The notes below the pieces were generated by a model that did not search any database, was not told where the DNA came from, and was given only the letters and a program-made list of their open reading frames with translations. From Dehalococcoidia bacterium (lineage in GTDB: Bacteria; Chloroflexota; Dehalococcoidia; Tepidiformales; Tepidiformaceae), in contig JAJDYW010000013.1 of assembly GCA_022824925.1 (NCBI GenBank), positions 1 to 64,000 on the forward strand: a stretch of 64,000 nucleotides of DNA, in the 5' to 3' direction. A program made the translations under genes and the position numbers. Below are positions 31,943-39,980 of this stretch, one piece after another. The first letter of the stretch is position 1. Each line of letters begins with the position of its first letter.

Positions 31943-33585
31943 GCAGGGGCTCCTTCCTCGAAGCGGTCGATGACGCCCTCGACATGCAGGAGGCGGAGGG
32001 CCTGGAGGATGGCGGGGCGGAGCTCGGCGACCTTGTCCGGGGGGATGTAGGCGGCCAGGGCAGCCAGCACTCCCTCGACGCTGCGCCGGCCGTCGATACG
32101 GGCGAGCACGAGGGCGACGAGGTCGCTGACGGGGGCTCCCTCGGCGCGCTCGGGGGTCGAGACAACCTGCCCCCACTCGAACTCGCCCTCGCCGACGACG
32201 GCCTTGCGTTCGAGACGCGCCTCCGGGAGGAGGGTGGGCACGGCGTCGAGGAGGCGGGGGAGGTCGGCGCCGAAGCGCTGGTCGAAGGCGGCGGCGCGCT
32301 CGGAGCGGCGGCGCTCGACGGCGCTGACGGCCTCGGTGAAGCTGCGGGGCGTCTCCCCGTGGGCGAGGACGGCACGCTCGTAGCCGACCGGAGGCTGGCC
32401 GGCGACGGCGCGCACGAAAGCGACGCGGGCGGGCGTCTCTTCGTCGGCGCCGGTGATGCGGCGGGCTTCCCAGAAGTAGGAATCGACGGTGCGGTTGCTG
32501 GCGTAGAAGAGGCGGGCCATCTCGCGGAAGTGGTGGTACTGCTGCCGGTACTGCTCCTCGTAGACTGCGGCGGCGGCGCGCCCGAGCTCGGGGTCCTTGA
32601 GGGCGCTCGTGACGTAGGCGGCGGCGAGCACGCCCGACGAGAGCGCCAGGTGCACGCCCGAGGAGAAGAGCGGGTCGACGAAGCAGGCGGCGTCGCCGGC
32701 GAGGACGAAGCCCTCGCCGGCGAGCTCGCTGGAGGCGTAGGACCAGTCGCGCACGATCGTGGGCGGGCCGGTGAGGGTCGCGCCCTCGAGGAGGGCGGCG
32801 GTGCGGGGTCCGCCGGCGACGCGCTCACGGAAGAAGCGCTCGGCGCCCAGGTCGGCGATTTGCCCGCGCCCGACGGCGCTATCGACGACGACGCCCGTGC
32901 TGACGACGCCGGTGTGAAGGGGGATGGCCCAGAGCCAGCCGTCCTCGATGGACTCGATGAAGATGTTGTTGGTGTCGGGTGCGGGGAGGCGTGAGCCTCC
33001 CTCGAAGTAGCCGTAGACGGCCAGATTGCGGAAGAAGGGGTCGGCCTCGCGGAGGCTGCGCGCGCGCCCGATGAGCCCTGCCTGCCCGCTGGCATCGACG
33101 ACGAAACGGGCGCGGGCCTCGTGCCCGGCGCCGTCGCCGTCCTCGATGCGGAGGGTGGCGCCGGCGGGCCCCGCGTCGGCGGCGAGGACGCGGTGGCCCT
33201 CGCGCACGTCTACACCGTTGGCGGCGGCGTTACGCAGCAGGATCTCGTCGAAGCGCGCACGGACGACCTGGTAGGCGTGGGGGTAGCGGGGGCTGGACTC
33301 GGCGAAGGACCAGCTCCAGGGGTCGGGGTCGCGGCCCCAGACCATGGTCGCGCCGTACTTGGGAAGGAAGCCCTCCGCCTCGACGGCCGGGAGGACGCCC
33401 AGCTCGCCGAGGACGGGCATGGAGGCTGGGAGGAGGGACTCGCCGACGTGCTCGCGGGGGAAGCGGTCGCGCTCGTAGAGGCGCACGGGCCAGCCCTTGC
33501 GCGCGAGCATGGTGGCAGCGGCGGAGCCGGCGGGCCCGCCCCCGACAACGATGACGTCGGCATCGAAGCCGCCCTCGGCGGTCAT
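31939..33585 (-). CDS. Flavin-dependent halogenase-like monooxygenase
   Basis: This 548-aa FAD enzyme has the Rossmann motif VIVVGGGPAGSAAATML at residues 11-27. HVGESLLPAS near 50 is followed by FLPKYGATMVWG, where Lys76 is at the position of the halogenase catalytic Lys. The halogenase signature WxWxIP is present as WLWAIP at 217-222. DAACFVDPLFSSGVHLALSSG near 305 is typical of CmlS-like halogenases. A C-terminal region from about 440 (RIDGRRSVEGVLAAL) looks like a winged-helix add-on. Geranylgeranyl reductase-like enzymes share the fold but lack both signatures. No separate flavin reductase gene is adjacent. ATG at 33585. Confidence 0.8.
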   Translation of the reverse strand: MTAEGGFDADVIVVGGGPAGSAAATMLARKGWPVRLYERDRFPREHVGESLLPASMPVLGELGVLPAVEAEGFLPKYGATMVWGRDPDPWSWSFAESSPRYPHAYQVVRARFDEILLRNAAANGVDVREGHRVLAADAGPAGATLRIEDGDGAGHEARARFVVDASGQAGLIGRARSLREADPFFRNLAVYGYFEGGSRLPAPDTNNIFIESIEDGWLWAIPLHTGVVSTGVVVDSAVGRGQIADLGAERFFRERVAGGPRTAALLEGATLTGPPTIVRDWSYASSELAGEGFVLAGDAACFVDPLFSSGVHLALSSGVLAAAYVTSALKDPELGRAAAAVYEEQYRQQYHHFREMARLFYASNRTVDSYFWEARRITGADEETPARVAFVRAVAGQPPVGYERAVLAHGETPRSFTEAVSAVERRRSERAAAFDQRFGADLPRLLDAVPTLLPEARLERKAVVGEGEFEWGQVVSTPERAEGAPVSDLVALVLARIDGRRSVEGVLAALAAYIPPDKVAELRPAILQALRLLHVEGVIDRFEEGAPA

Positions 33586-33961
33586 GGCGCGATCGTCGCA
33601 CACCGGGGCGGCAGGGGCTCGGGGGGAGGGGAAGGCTACCTCGCCTCCGCTTGCCCCTCGCGATCTCCGTCTCCAGGGCGTCGAGCTTCGGCTCCCAGAA
33701 GCGCCGGAAGCGGTCGAGCCACGCATCAACGTCCCTCAGCGGTTCCGGATCGACGGCGTAGATGCGCCGGGCGCCATCGACACGCACCGTCGCGAACCCG
33801 CTGTCGCGCAGGACCTTGAGGTGCTGGGAAACGGCCGCCTGGGTGATGGCGAACTCGCGCTCGATGACGGCGGCAACCTCCCCGGACGCATGCTCGCCGT
33901 CGACGAGCAGTTCCAGGATGCGCCGCCGCACGGGGTCGCGGAGCACCTCGAAGGCGTGCAT
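33230..33961 (-). CDS. ArsR-family regulator; end of gene not resolved
   Basis: The first about 105 residues are a clean ArsR winged helix: EVLRDPVRRRILELLVDG, recognition helix ITQAAVSQHLKVLRDSGFATVRVDGARRIYAVDP, then WLDRFRRFWEPKLDALETEIARGKRR. No stop follows where the family normally ends (about 33640). The frame runs to 33230, overlapping the halogenase-like gene by about 356 bp with Arg-rich nonsense. One inserted G in the GGGG run near 33645 would bring a TAG into frame. So either a small indel or an unusual overlapping tail. ATG at 33961 overlaps the stop of the SRPBCC gene (TGATG), the normal ArsR/SRPBCC pairing. Real C-terminal end uncertain. Confidence 0.7.
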   Translation of the reverse strand: MHAFEVLRDPVRRRILELLVDGEHASGEVAAVIEREFAITQAAVSQHLKVLRDSGFATVRVDGARRIYAVDPEPLRDVDAWLDRFRRFWEPKLDALETEIARGKRRRGSLPLPPSPCRPGVRRSRHDRRGRLRCRRHRCRGRARRLRRCHHARAQGLARAPLRARPLPPRARRRVPPPSLHARPRRAGRPPGRRGGGLPSQVRRDHGLGPRPRPLELVLRRVQPPLPPRLPGRPCALRRDPAA

Positions 33962-34602
33962 CAGGCAGGCTCTTCGGGCTCACCCGTGTAGAACGCGGCC
34001 GTGCGGCGGGCCGCGGCGCGTGCGGTGGCGGGATCCTCGCCACACGCGATCGCCGCACCGCCCCAGGCCTCGCTGCTGCCGGCGTAGAAGGCCTTGCCCT
34101 CTTCGGAGGCAGTGAAGGCGGCTTCGTCCGAGATGAACTCGTCCGGCGTCTCGAAGTGGAGCGCGAGGCCCAGGAGGCCTCCCTCCCAGCCGACGCCGGT
34201 CGCGCCGGGCCCGTACGTGTCCCACTGGTCCGTGAGGTACATCGTGTGCGTTAGCGCGAGGCGCGCGCCACCGGGCCCGTCGCCCGAGAGGCGCACTTCG
34301 ACCCAGCTGACGTCCCCGCCGAACTCCCAGGTGAGGGCGACATGCGACGGGCGCTCGCATGCCGTGATCACGCCGCCGGCGTTGCCCTCGAACTGATAGC
34401 GTCCCCCCAGGGCGAGTTCCCCGCTGATCGGGAGGAACCAGCGCGGGATGCGCTCGCCATTCGTCAGGGCGTCCCAGAGGTCCTCGACGGTCGTCGAGAA
34501 GGTGCGGGTGAGCGTGACCGCACGAGCCGGTCGCCCCTCGACATCCAGCTCCGAGACGGAGCGCTCGACGGCGCCGAGATGTCCTGCGATGTCGAGTTCC
34601 AT
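33961..34602 (-). CDS. SRPBCC/AHSA1 domain protein
   Basis: This 213-aa protein of the START/Bet v1-like fold (activator of Hsp90 ATPase homologue type) has typical blocks: FSTTVEDLWDALTNGERIPRWFLPISGELALGGRYQFEGNAGG near residues 35-75, and HVALTWEFGGDVSWVEVRL near 90. It ends with a helical PATARAAARRTAAFY tail. Such genes are commonly paired with an ArsR regulator that controls them, and here the ArsR gene overlaps its stop by one base. The ligand is unknown. The upstream region is unusually AT-rich and contains an imperfect palindrome. A GGGGGAAG precedes ATG at 34602. Confidence 0.87.
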   Translation of the reverse strand: MELDIAGHLGAVERSVSELDVEGRPARAVTLTRTFSTTVEDLWDALTNGERIPRWFLPISGELALGGRYQFEGNAGGVITACERPSHVALTWEFGGDVSWVEVRLSGDGPGGARLALTHTMYLTDQWDTYGPGATGVGWEGGLLGLALHFETPDEFISDEAAFTASEEGKAFYAGSSEAWGGAAIACGEDPATARAAARRTAAFYTGEPEEPA

Positions 34603-34623
34603 GGCTTCCCCCTTTCAAGAGGG

Positions 34624-34645
34624 TTCTAATATGAGCTAATTCTAA
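34624..34645. promoter_or_regulatory. AT-rich imperfect palindrome upstream of SRPBCC-ArsR operon
   Basis: TTCTAAT (34624-34630) and ATTCTAA (34639-34645) form an imperfect inverted repeat with an 8-bp spacer (about 5 of 7 positions symmetric), 21 bp ahead of the SRPBCC start. It lies in a short AT-rich patch inside very GC-rich DNA. It could be the promoter and ArsR operator. Confidence 0.35.
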
Positions 34646-34680
34646 ATCTCCGGGCAACACGCGTGGAACGCGGACACGGA

Positions 34681-34708
34681 AAGGCGCCGCAGGGGGCTGC
34701 GGCGCCTT
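34681..34708 (-). terminator. Strong hairpin terminator after LLM oxidoreductase gene
   Basis: A perfect 12-bp stem (AAGGCGCCGCAG at 34681-34692 pairing with 34697-34708) encloses a GGGG/CCCC tetraloop, 22 bp past the stop of the minus-strand gene that ends at 34731. The following tail has few T residues. It separates that gene from the SRPBCC operon. Confidence 0.7.
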
Positions 34709-34730
34709 CGGTCGGTGCGGACTCGGGGAG

Positions 34731-36050
34731 CTACTGGCCGCCGGCGGCGACGACCTCCTCCTGCTCGATGGGCTCGTTGGTCTGGGTATCGACCTCGAAG
34801 GGGCTCTTGAGGTCGAGCTCCTTGGCCATCTCGCGGGTGGCGGGGATGACTTCCTCGCCCATGAGGCGGAGGCTGCGCATGGCATCGTCGTGATCCATGG
34901 CGCCGTCGCCGTCCCAGAAGAAGATGCTGCCGGGGCGCAGGTACTCGAGCACATGGCGGATCTTCGGGATGACCGTCTTGGGCGTGCCGGTGATGATCGA
35001 CATGCGATCGAGCTGGTTTTCGTAGCTTCCGAACTGGTCGGCGGAGCGGGCGGCCTTCGCCTCCTCGATGGTCCTGGCCTGCTCGTGCTCCTGCAGGCGG
35101 CCGCGGGCGCGGGCCTGGGTGTAGCTGGTGACGGTGGGGAGGAGGTTGGTGCGGGAGGTCATGCCGGGGAGGTTCTGCAGGTAGGGGCGAACGATTCCCT
35201 GGTTGCCCTCGAGGAAGGGGTTGCTGGGCCCTTCGACGTACTTGCGGGCGGCCTGGTCGGCGAGCTCCTCGGTCTCATCGACGTGGACCTTGAAGAGATA
35301 GCTGCGGTGCTGGGTGCCGGCCTCGTAGCCCTGCTCGTTGGCGACCTCGGTGTAGTAGTCGTAGGAGTTCTTGGTGGGCTCGAGGTCGGTCGCGAGCATG
35401 ACGTAGGGGTAACGATGCTCGGCGGCCCACTTGACGGTGTTGCGGCTCATGACGCCGGGAATCCAGATCTGGGGATGGGGCTGCTGGTAGGTCTTGGCCC
35501 AGGGATTCACGTAGCGGTAGTTGTAGTGCTCGCCCTCCCAGCGGAAGGGGCCGGGCTTCGTCCAGGCAGCGAGGACGAGGTCGTGCGCCTCCTGGAAGCG
35601 CTCCCAGTTGAAGGGGGACTGGGCGTTGTGGGCAACGCTCTCGCGGCCGGTGCCGCGCACCCAGCCGGTGACGAGGCGGCCACGGGAGATCATGTCGATC
35701 TCGGCGAGCTCCTCGGCGAGCCACAGGGGGTCATCCCAGATGGGGAGGACGTTGCCGAGGATGACGATCTTGGCGCGCTTGGTGATGCGCGCGAGGATGG
35801 CGGCCTCGACGTTGACCACGCCGCCCATGCAAAAGGGCGTGCTGTGGTGCTCGTTGAGCATGACCCCGTCGAACCCCATCTCCTCGGCGTAGACCTTCTC
35901 GTCGAGGTAGCGGTTGTAGAGCTCGGAGCCGAGCCTCGGATCGTACTCGCTGTTGCTGATGCCGAGGTCGGCGATATCGCGACCGGTGGCGCCGAAGTAA
36001 CCGGACTTCTGGTCCTGGTAGGGCCTCTCGGTGAAGTAGCCGATGAACAT
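34731..36050 (-). CDS. LLM class flavin-dependent oxidoreductase
   Basis: This 439-aa luciferase-like monooxygenase is of the larger bacterial type. The YAEEMGFDGVMLNEHHST block near residues 55-72 contains the HH pair. ARITKRAKIVILGNVLPIWDDPLWLAEELAEIDMISRGRLVTGWVRGTG near 87-135 is the core flavin-binding region. PQIWIPGVMSRNTVKWAAEHRYPYVML follows near 195. A long insertion and an extended C-terminal part (about 300-439) are family-typical. It is probably an FMN- or F420-dependent monooxygenase in breakdown of an organic compound. A TATGAT -10-like element lies upstream at 36103, and a strong hairpin follows the stop. Confidence 0.88.
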   Translation of the reverse strand: MFIGYFTERPYQDQKSGYFGATGRDIADLGISNSEYDPRLGSELYNRYLDEKVYAEEMGFDGVMLNEHHSTPFCMGGVVNVEAAILARITKRAKIVILGNVLPIWDDPLWLAEELAEIDMISRGRLVTGWVRGTGRESVAHNAQSPFNWERFQEAHDLVLAAWTKPGPFRWEGEHYNYRYVNPWAKTYQQPHPQIWIPGVMSRNTVKWAAEHRYPYVMLATDLEPTKNSYDYYTEVANEQGYEAGTQHRSYLFKVHVDETEELADQAARKYVEGPSNPFLEGNQGIVRPYLQNLPGMTSRTNLLPTVTSYTQARARGRLQEHEQARTIEEAKAARSADQFGSYENQLDRMSIITGTPKTVIPKIRHVLEYLRPGSIFFWDGDGAMDHDDAMRSLRLMGEEVIPATREMAKELDLKSPFEVDTQTNEPIEQEEVVAAGGQ

Positions 36051-36102
36051 GCGCTGCCCCCCGCGCCCTCACGTTCTGGCATCGGGCGCTTGCTTGGGCA
36101 GC

Positions 36103-36108
36103 ATCATA
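36103..36108 (-). promoter_or_regulatory. Candidate -10 TATGAT
   Basis: On the minus strand GCAGTATGATGCTG lies 52 nt ahead of the LLM start at 36050. It is one base different from the TATCAT word used elsewhere in the window. Confidence 0.35.
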
Positions 36109-36127
36109 CTGCCTTCACCAGGCGCTG

Positions 36128-36145
36128 TGGACGGGCAAGCGTCCA
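36128..36145 (-). terminator. Weak hairpin after alpha/beta-fold gene
   Basis: TGGACG (36128-36133) and CGTCCA (36140-36145) pair around a 6-nt loop, 10 bp past the stop at 36156. Only 6 bp long and without a T-run. Confidence 0.3.
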
Positions 36146-36155
36146 GGGTCGCGCG

Positions 36156-36944
36156 TCAGCCGCCGGCGTGTCCGGCAATGAGCGTGGCGAGCGCCTCCGG
36201 CTCCTCGTAGTCGAGGTAGTGGCCGGCGCCCTCGACGATCTCGAGGGTGGCGTTGGGGAGGAGGTCGGCGTACTGGCGGGCGCAGGCGAGGGGGATGACC
36301 CGCTCCTCGCCACCGTAAACGACGAGGGTGGGGGTCCCCACTTCGCCGAGGACCTGGGGGAGGCGGCGGTTGAACATGTAGGGCTTCCAGCTGAGGCGGG
36401 CGGTCATCTCGCGGCTGAAATCCCAGAGCTCGCGGACTTCCTTGGCGACTTCCTCGCCGAACATCTCCCGGTAGTGCTCCTCATCGCGGAAGCCGGCGGA
36501 CATGTACTCGGCGTAGTCGATGAGCATCTGGTCGAGGATCTCGCCCTCATCCGGCTGGAGCCCGGCGGCGCCGACCAGAACGAGGGAGGCCAGCCGCTCC
36601 TGGTGCATGGAGGCGAGCTCGGCGGCGATGAAGCCGCCGAACCCGAGGCCCACGAGGACCACGTCCTCGGGAGCGACCTTCGCGAGGAAGCGGTCGACGA
36701 GGATGGCGATGTCGCGGGGTTCCCGCGCCCAGACCGGGCGCTCGGACTGGCCGTAGCCGGGGAGGTCGGGGACGGTGACGGTGAAGTTCCGGGAGAGCGC
36801 CTCGTAGAACGGGATCCAGCCGAGGTTGCCGGAGGAGTGGTGCAGCACCACGACGTTCGGACCATCGCCGGCCTGCAGGTAGCGAACGCCAAGGCCCGCA
36901 ACCTCGGTGGTGGATTCGGTCCAGGTCTGCTCGGCTGTCGTCAT
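36156..36944 (-). CDS. Alpha/beta hydrolase-fold protein without nucleophilic Ser
   Basis: This 262-aa protein has the full alpha/beta hydrolase fold (VVVLHHSSGNLGWIPF, then FTVTVPDLPGYGQS). The nucleophile elbow reads VGLGFGGFIA, with Gly (GGG codon) in place of Ser, and the acid position reads YGGEERVIPL (Glu for Asp). The His remains in GAGHYLDYEEPEAL. Loss of the nucleophile argues against ordinary ester hydrolysis. Such proteins may be C-C lyase-like, cofactor-free oxygenase-like or binding proteins. ATG at 36944 has GAGGGAG upstream. It is divergent from the D-2-hydroxyacid dehydrogenase gene, with a 110-bp gap. Confidence 0.8.
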   Translation of the reverse strand: MTTAEQTWTESTTEVAGLGVRYLQAGDGPNVVVLHHSSGNLGWIPFYEALSRNFTVTVPDLPGYGQSERPVWAREPRDIAILVDRFLAKVAPEDVVLVGLGFGGFIAAELASMHQERLASLVLVGAAGLQPDEGEILDQMLIDYAEYMSAGFRDEEHYREMFGEEVAKEVRELWDFSREMTARLSWKPYMFNRRLPQVLGEVGTPTLVVYGGEERVIPLACARQYADLLPNATLEIVEGAGHYLDYEEPEALATLIAGHAGG

Positions 36945-36978
36945 GGTGACTCCCTCGGGATTTCGTGCGTCGCGCGGC

Positions 36979-36984
36979 ATGATA
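36979..36984 (-). promoter_or_regulatory. Candidate -10 element TATCAT
   Basis: The minus-strand context CGTATCATGCCG lies 34 nt before the ATG at 36944. It is another occurrence of the recurring TATCAT word. Confidence 0.35.
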
Positions 36985-37054
36985 CGCGAGCGATGGCCCG
37001 GCTGGCTGCGCCGCTCGCTGGCCCGGTCGCAAGCGCCTCTGTACGCTCTCCCGC

Positions 37055-38059
37055 ATGCCTGAACCGTACCTGGTCGTCCACGTCGACAAGCGCCCGAGTG
37101 TCTCGTTCGAGATCGAGCAGAGCATCATCGAAGCGGGAGGGGGGAGGTTCGCGGCCACGAGCTCGTCGAGCGAGGACGAGCTGATCGCGAACGTGAAAGA
37201 CGCGGACGCGATCCTGGTGTCCTCGGCGCAGATCACACGGCGGGTGGTGGAGTCGATGCCGAGGTGCAAGCTCATCATCCGTTACGGGGTGGGGCTGGAC
37301 ACGCTCGACATCCCGGCGGCCACGGACCACGGGATCGTCGTCGCGCACTTCCCGGACTTCTGCCAGCCGGAGGTGGCGAACCAGACGATGCTGCTGCTGC
37401 TGGCCTGCGCGAAGAAGCTGCACACGCTCGACCGGGCGGTGCGGGACGGGAGCTGGCGGCCGGGCCCGCTGGGCCCGATGGGCTCGATCGGCGGGGAGAC
37501 GCTGGGGCTGGTGGCGCTGGGCAACATCGCGCGGGCGGTCGTGCCGCGGGCGAAGGCGTTCGGCCTGAACGTGATCGCGTACGACCCGTACATCGGCGAG
37601 GGCGTGTTCCGGGCGCACGGGGTGGAGCGGGTGGAGTCGCTGCACGACCTGCTGGCGCGGTCGGACTACGTGTCCGTCCACACGCCGCTGAACCCGGAGA
37701 CGCTCCACCTGATCAGCGAGGCGGAGCTGGCGGCGATGAAGCCGACGGCGTACCTCATCAACACGTCGCGGGGGCCGGTGGTCGACCAGGAAGCGTTGAT
37801 CGCGGCGCTCGACGGGGAGCAGATCGCGGGGGCGGGGCTGGACGTGTTCGAGCGCGAGCCGCTGGAGGCGGAGTCGCCGCTGGCGCGCATGGACAACGTC
37901 GTGCTGATGCCGCACTCGGCGTCGTACTCCGACCAGTCGTTCGAGAGCATGCGCCGGCGCGTAGGCGAGACGGTGGTGGGGCTGATGGAGGGGCGCTGGC
38001 CGCAGTTCGTGGCGAACCCGCGGGTGCAGCCGCGGGCCTCGCTGCCCCCGAGGGACTAA
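37055..38059 (+). CDS. D-isomer-specific 2-hydroxyacid dehydrogenase (CtBP-like)
   Basis: This 334-aa NAD(P)-dependent dehydrogenase has catalytic residues in order: Arg in INTSRGPVVD near residue 232, Glu in LDVFEREPL near 265, and His in LMPHSAS near 288. The NAD-binding turn reads TLGLVALGNIARAV near 150, with Ala at two of the usual Gly positions, as in C-terminal binding protein-like members. An N-terminal substrate domain precedes (RYGVGLDTLDIPAATDHGIVVAHFPDF). It converts 2-oxoacids to D-2-hydroxyacids or the reverse, with an unknown substrate. A Zn alcohol dehydrogenase follows 51 bp downstream on the same strand and may be in one transcript. Confidence 0.88.
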   Translation: MPEPYLVVHVDKRPSVSFEIEQSIIEAGGGRFAATSSSSEDELIANVKDADAILVSSAQITRRVVESMPRCKLIIRYGVGLDTLDIPAATDHGIVVAHFPDFCQPEVANQTMLLLLACAKKLHTLDRAVRDGSWRPGPLGPMGSIGGETLGLVALGNIARAVVPRAKAFGLNVIAYDPYIGEGVFRAHGVERVESLHDLLARSDYVSVHTPLNPETLHLISEAELAAMKPTAYLINTSRGPVVDQEALIAALDGEQIAGAGLDVFEREPLEAESPLARMDNVVLMPHSASYSDQSFESMRRRVGETVVGLMEGRWPQFVANPRVQPRASLPPRD

Positions 38060-38110
38060 ACGGCGGCGGCGAGGCGTAGAGTAGGTGCACTTTCCGCAGG
38101 GAGGAGCGCC

Positions 38111-39205
38111 ATGCAGGCCGCGATTTTCCACGGAGCCCATCAGCCGCTGACCATCGAAGAGGTCGAGATCGACGATCCCGGACCGCGCGAGGTCATCGTG
38201 AAGACGGCCGCGAGCGGCGTCTGCCACAGCGACCTCCACTTCGTGGACGGCTTCTACCCGTTCGACGCGCCGGCGATCCTTGGGCACGAGGCCGCGGGCG
38301 TCATCGAGGCGGTCGGCGAGCAGGTGACGTACGTGCAGCCGGGCGATCACGTGATCTGCTGCCTCTCGGTGTTCTGCGGGATGTGCGAGCGGTGCATGAC
38401 GGGTCAGCCGTACGCCTGCGACCGGGAGGCGGTGACGCGGGGGGCGGACGAGCCTCCGAAGTACACGTGGCACGGCCAGCCGGTAGCGCAGTTCGCCAAT
38501 CTCTCGAGCTACGCGGAGAAGATGCTGGTCCACGAGAACGCCGTTGTCGCCATCCGCAAGGACATGCCGCTGGACGCGGCCGCGCTCATCGGGTGCGGGG
38601 TGACAACGGGGTTCGGGGCGGCGGTGAATACGGCGAAGGTGCAGCCGGGCTCGACGGTGGCGGTCTTCGGCGTGGGGGGCGTGGGGCTGGCGGCGGTGCA
38701 GGGTTCGCTGGTGGCGGGCGCGCGCATGATCATCGCCGTGGACATGGTCGAGTCGAAGCTGGCGAAGGCGCGCGAGCTGGGCGCGACCCATGTCGTGGAC
38801 GCATCCTCGGGCGACCCGGTGGAGGCGATCCGGGAGATGACGGGAGGCGGGGTCGACTACGCCTTCGAGGCGATCGGCCTGAAGGTGGCGGCGGAGCAGG
38901 CGTATGAGTCGCTGCGGCGCGGCGGGACGGCCACGGTTATCGGGATGATCCCGGTGGGGCAGTCCGTCGAGATCGACGGGCGTTCGCTGCTGAGCGAGAA
39001 GAAGCTGCAGGGCAGCTCGATGGGCTCGAACCGGTTCCGCGTGGACATGCCGCGCTACATCGACTTCTACATGCAGGGCCGGCTGAAGCTGGACGAGATG
39101 ATCACGCGCCGCCTGCGGCTGGAGGACGTGAACGAGGCCTTCCGCGCGATGAAGGCGGGCGAGGTCGCCCGTTCCGTGCTGATGTTCGACCAGGGGGCCG
39201 CCTAG
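38111..39205 (+). CDS. Zinc-dependent alcohol dehydrogenase (class III-like MDR)
   Basis: This is a 364-aa medium-chain dehydrogenase. The catalytic zinc region GVCHSDLHFVDG begins near residue 36 and GHEAAG is at about 58. The structural zinc quartet CGMCERCMTGQPYACD lies near 90-105. The cofactor turn VFGVGGVGLAAVQG lies near 180. It most resembles formaldehyde/NDMA-dependent or glutathione-type class III enzymes by its long loop after the structural zinc (RGADEPPKYTWHGQPVAQFANLSSYAE). It oxidises alcohols or reduces aldehydes with NAD(P). GGAGGAGCGCC upstream supports ATG at 38111. It overlaps the convergent RraA-like gene by 4 bp. Confidence 0.9.
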   Translation: MQAAIFHGAHQPLTIEEVEIDDPGPREVIVKTAASGVCHSDLHFVDGFYPFDAPAILGHEAAGVIEAVGEQVTYVQPGDHVICCLSVFCGMCERCMTGQPYACDREAVTRGADEPPKYTWHGQPVAQFANLSSYAEKMLVHENAVVAIRKDMPLDAAALIGCGVTTGFGAAVNTAKVQPGSTVAVFGVGGVGLAAVQGSLVAGARMIIAVDMVESKLAKARELGATHVVDASSGDPVEAIREMTGGGVDYAFEAIGLKVAAEQAYESLRRGGTATVIGMIPVGQSVEIDGRSLLSEKKLQGSSMGSNRFRVDMPRYIDFYMQGRLKLDEMITRRLRLEDVNEAFRAMKAGEVARSVLMFDQGAA

Positions 39206-39912
39206 GGCTCCTCGCGGGGGCGCGTGAACCCGCCACGGAAGCGCTCCATGAGGCCTTCGCGGGTGAAGCCGGGCGACTTCGCGTAGTCGATGATGACGCG
39301 CTCGCGGTCCTCGACCATCTGGGCGGCGGCGGGGACATCGGCGGCAATGTCGTGGGGGATGGAGATGCAGCCGTGGAGGTCGGCGTGGAGGAGGTCGCCG
39401 GGGTTGACCGTGACGCCGCCGACGGTGACGGGTCCACCAACCTCGACCTGGTGCACGTAGGCGTGGGAGACGAGGACTTCCTTCGCGAGGAACTGGAAGC
39501 CGAGCTCGCGCACTTCCTCCATGTCGCGCACGCCGCCGCTGGTGACGACGCCAAGGCAGCCGAACGCGCGGTGGATGTTGCCGTTGACTTCGCCCCAGAA
39601 AGAGCCGACGGGCGGGTCGTCGAGGTCCTCGATGACGACGATGCGGGGGGCGGGGATGGACTCGATGTGGTCGTACCAGTCGCCACGCTCGACGCGGACC
39701 TCGGGGTCCTGGTCGGGGGGGATGCTGGCGCGAATCTTGCAGGTGACGGCGTAGCCGACGATGGGCTCCATCTCGGGGAAGTGGCAGCGGATGTCGGGGG
39801 TCATGGCGCCGTAGTTGCGGGCGCGGACCTGGAAGGTCTCGATCGCGTTGGAGATGGCGGGTGAGGGCCAGGCGCGCAGGGCGGCGAGCTGCTCGTTGTT
39901 CAGGGGCTGCAT
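39202..39912 (-). CDS. RraA family protein (HMG/CHA aldolase-like)
   Basis: This 236-aa protein is of the RraA/HMG aldolase fold. The conserved GCLGVVTSGGVRDMEEV block near residues 112-128 contains the Arg-Asp pair used for metal and substrate binding in 4-hydroxy-4-methyl-2-oxoglutarate aldolases. The second motif GDLLHADLHGCISIP near 177-191 follows. Either an aldolase/oxaloacetate decarboxylase of a degradative pathway or an uncharacterised relative; a true RNase E inhibitor role is unlikely, since the protein is larger than RraA. I prefer ATG at 39912 because GGAG lies 8 nt upstream, and GTG at 39918 is an alternative. Confidence 0.82.
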   Translation of the reverse strand: MQPLNNEQLAALRAWPSPAISNAIETFQVRARNYGAMTPDIRCHFPEMEPIVGYAVTCKIRASIPPDQDPEVRVERGDWYDHIESIPAPRIVVIEDLDDPPVGSFWGEVNGNIHRAFGCLGVVTSGGVRDMEEVRELGFQFLAKEVLVSHAYVHQVEVGGPVTVGGVTVNPGDLLHADLHGCISIPHDIAADVPAAAQMVEDRERVIIDYAKSPGFTREGLMERFRGGFTRPREEP

Positions 39913-39980
39913 GGGCACGGCTCCGGGTGAAGGTGCCGCAATCCTAGGGGCGAGCGGGCGAGGGCGCCACGGCGGGCGAG

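Noticed and set aside
29202..33095. A single 1297-residue minus-strand frame joining several genes
   Set aside because: It strings together nadA, part of the frameshifted kinase and antisense or shifted parts of the MOSC and halogenase genes. Each real gene has its own start.
31939..33729. Extended N terminus of the halogenase-like protein starting at 33729
   Set aside because: The extra residues are low complexity and overlap the ArsR gene; ATG 33585 gives the normal FAD-binding start.
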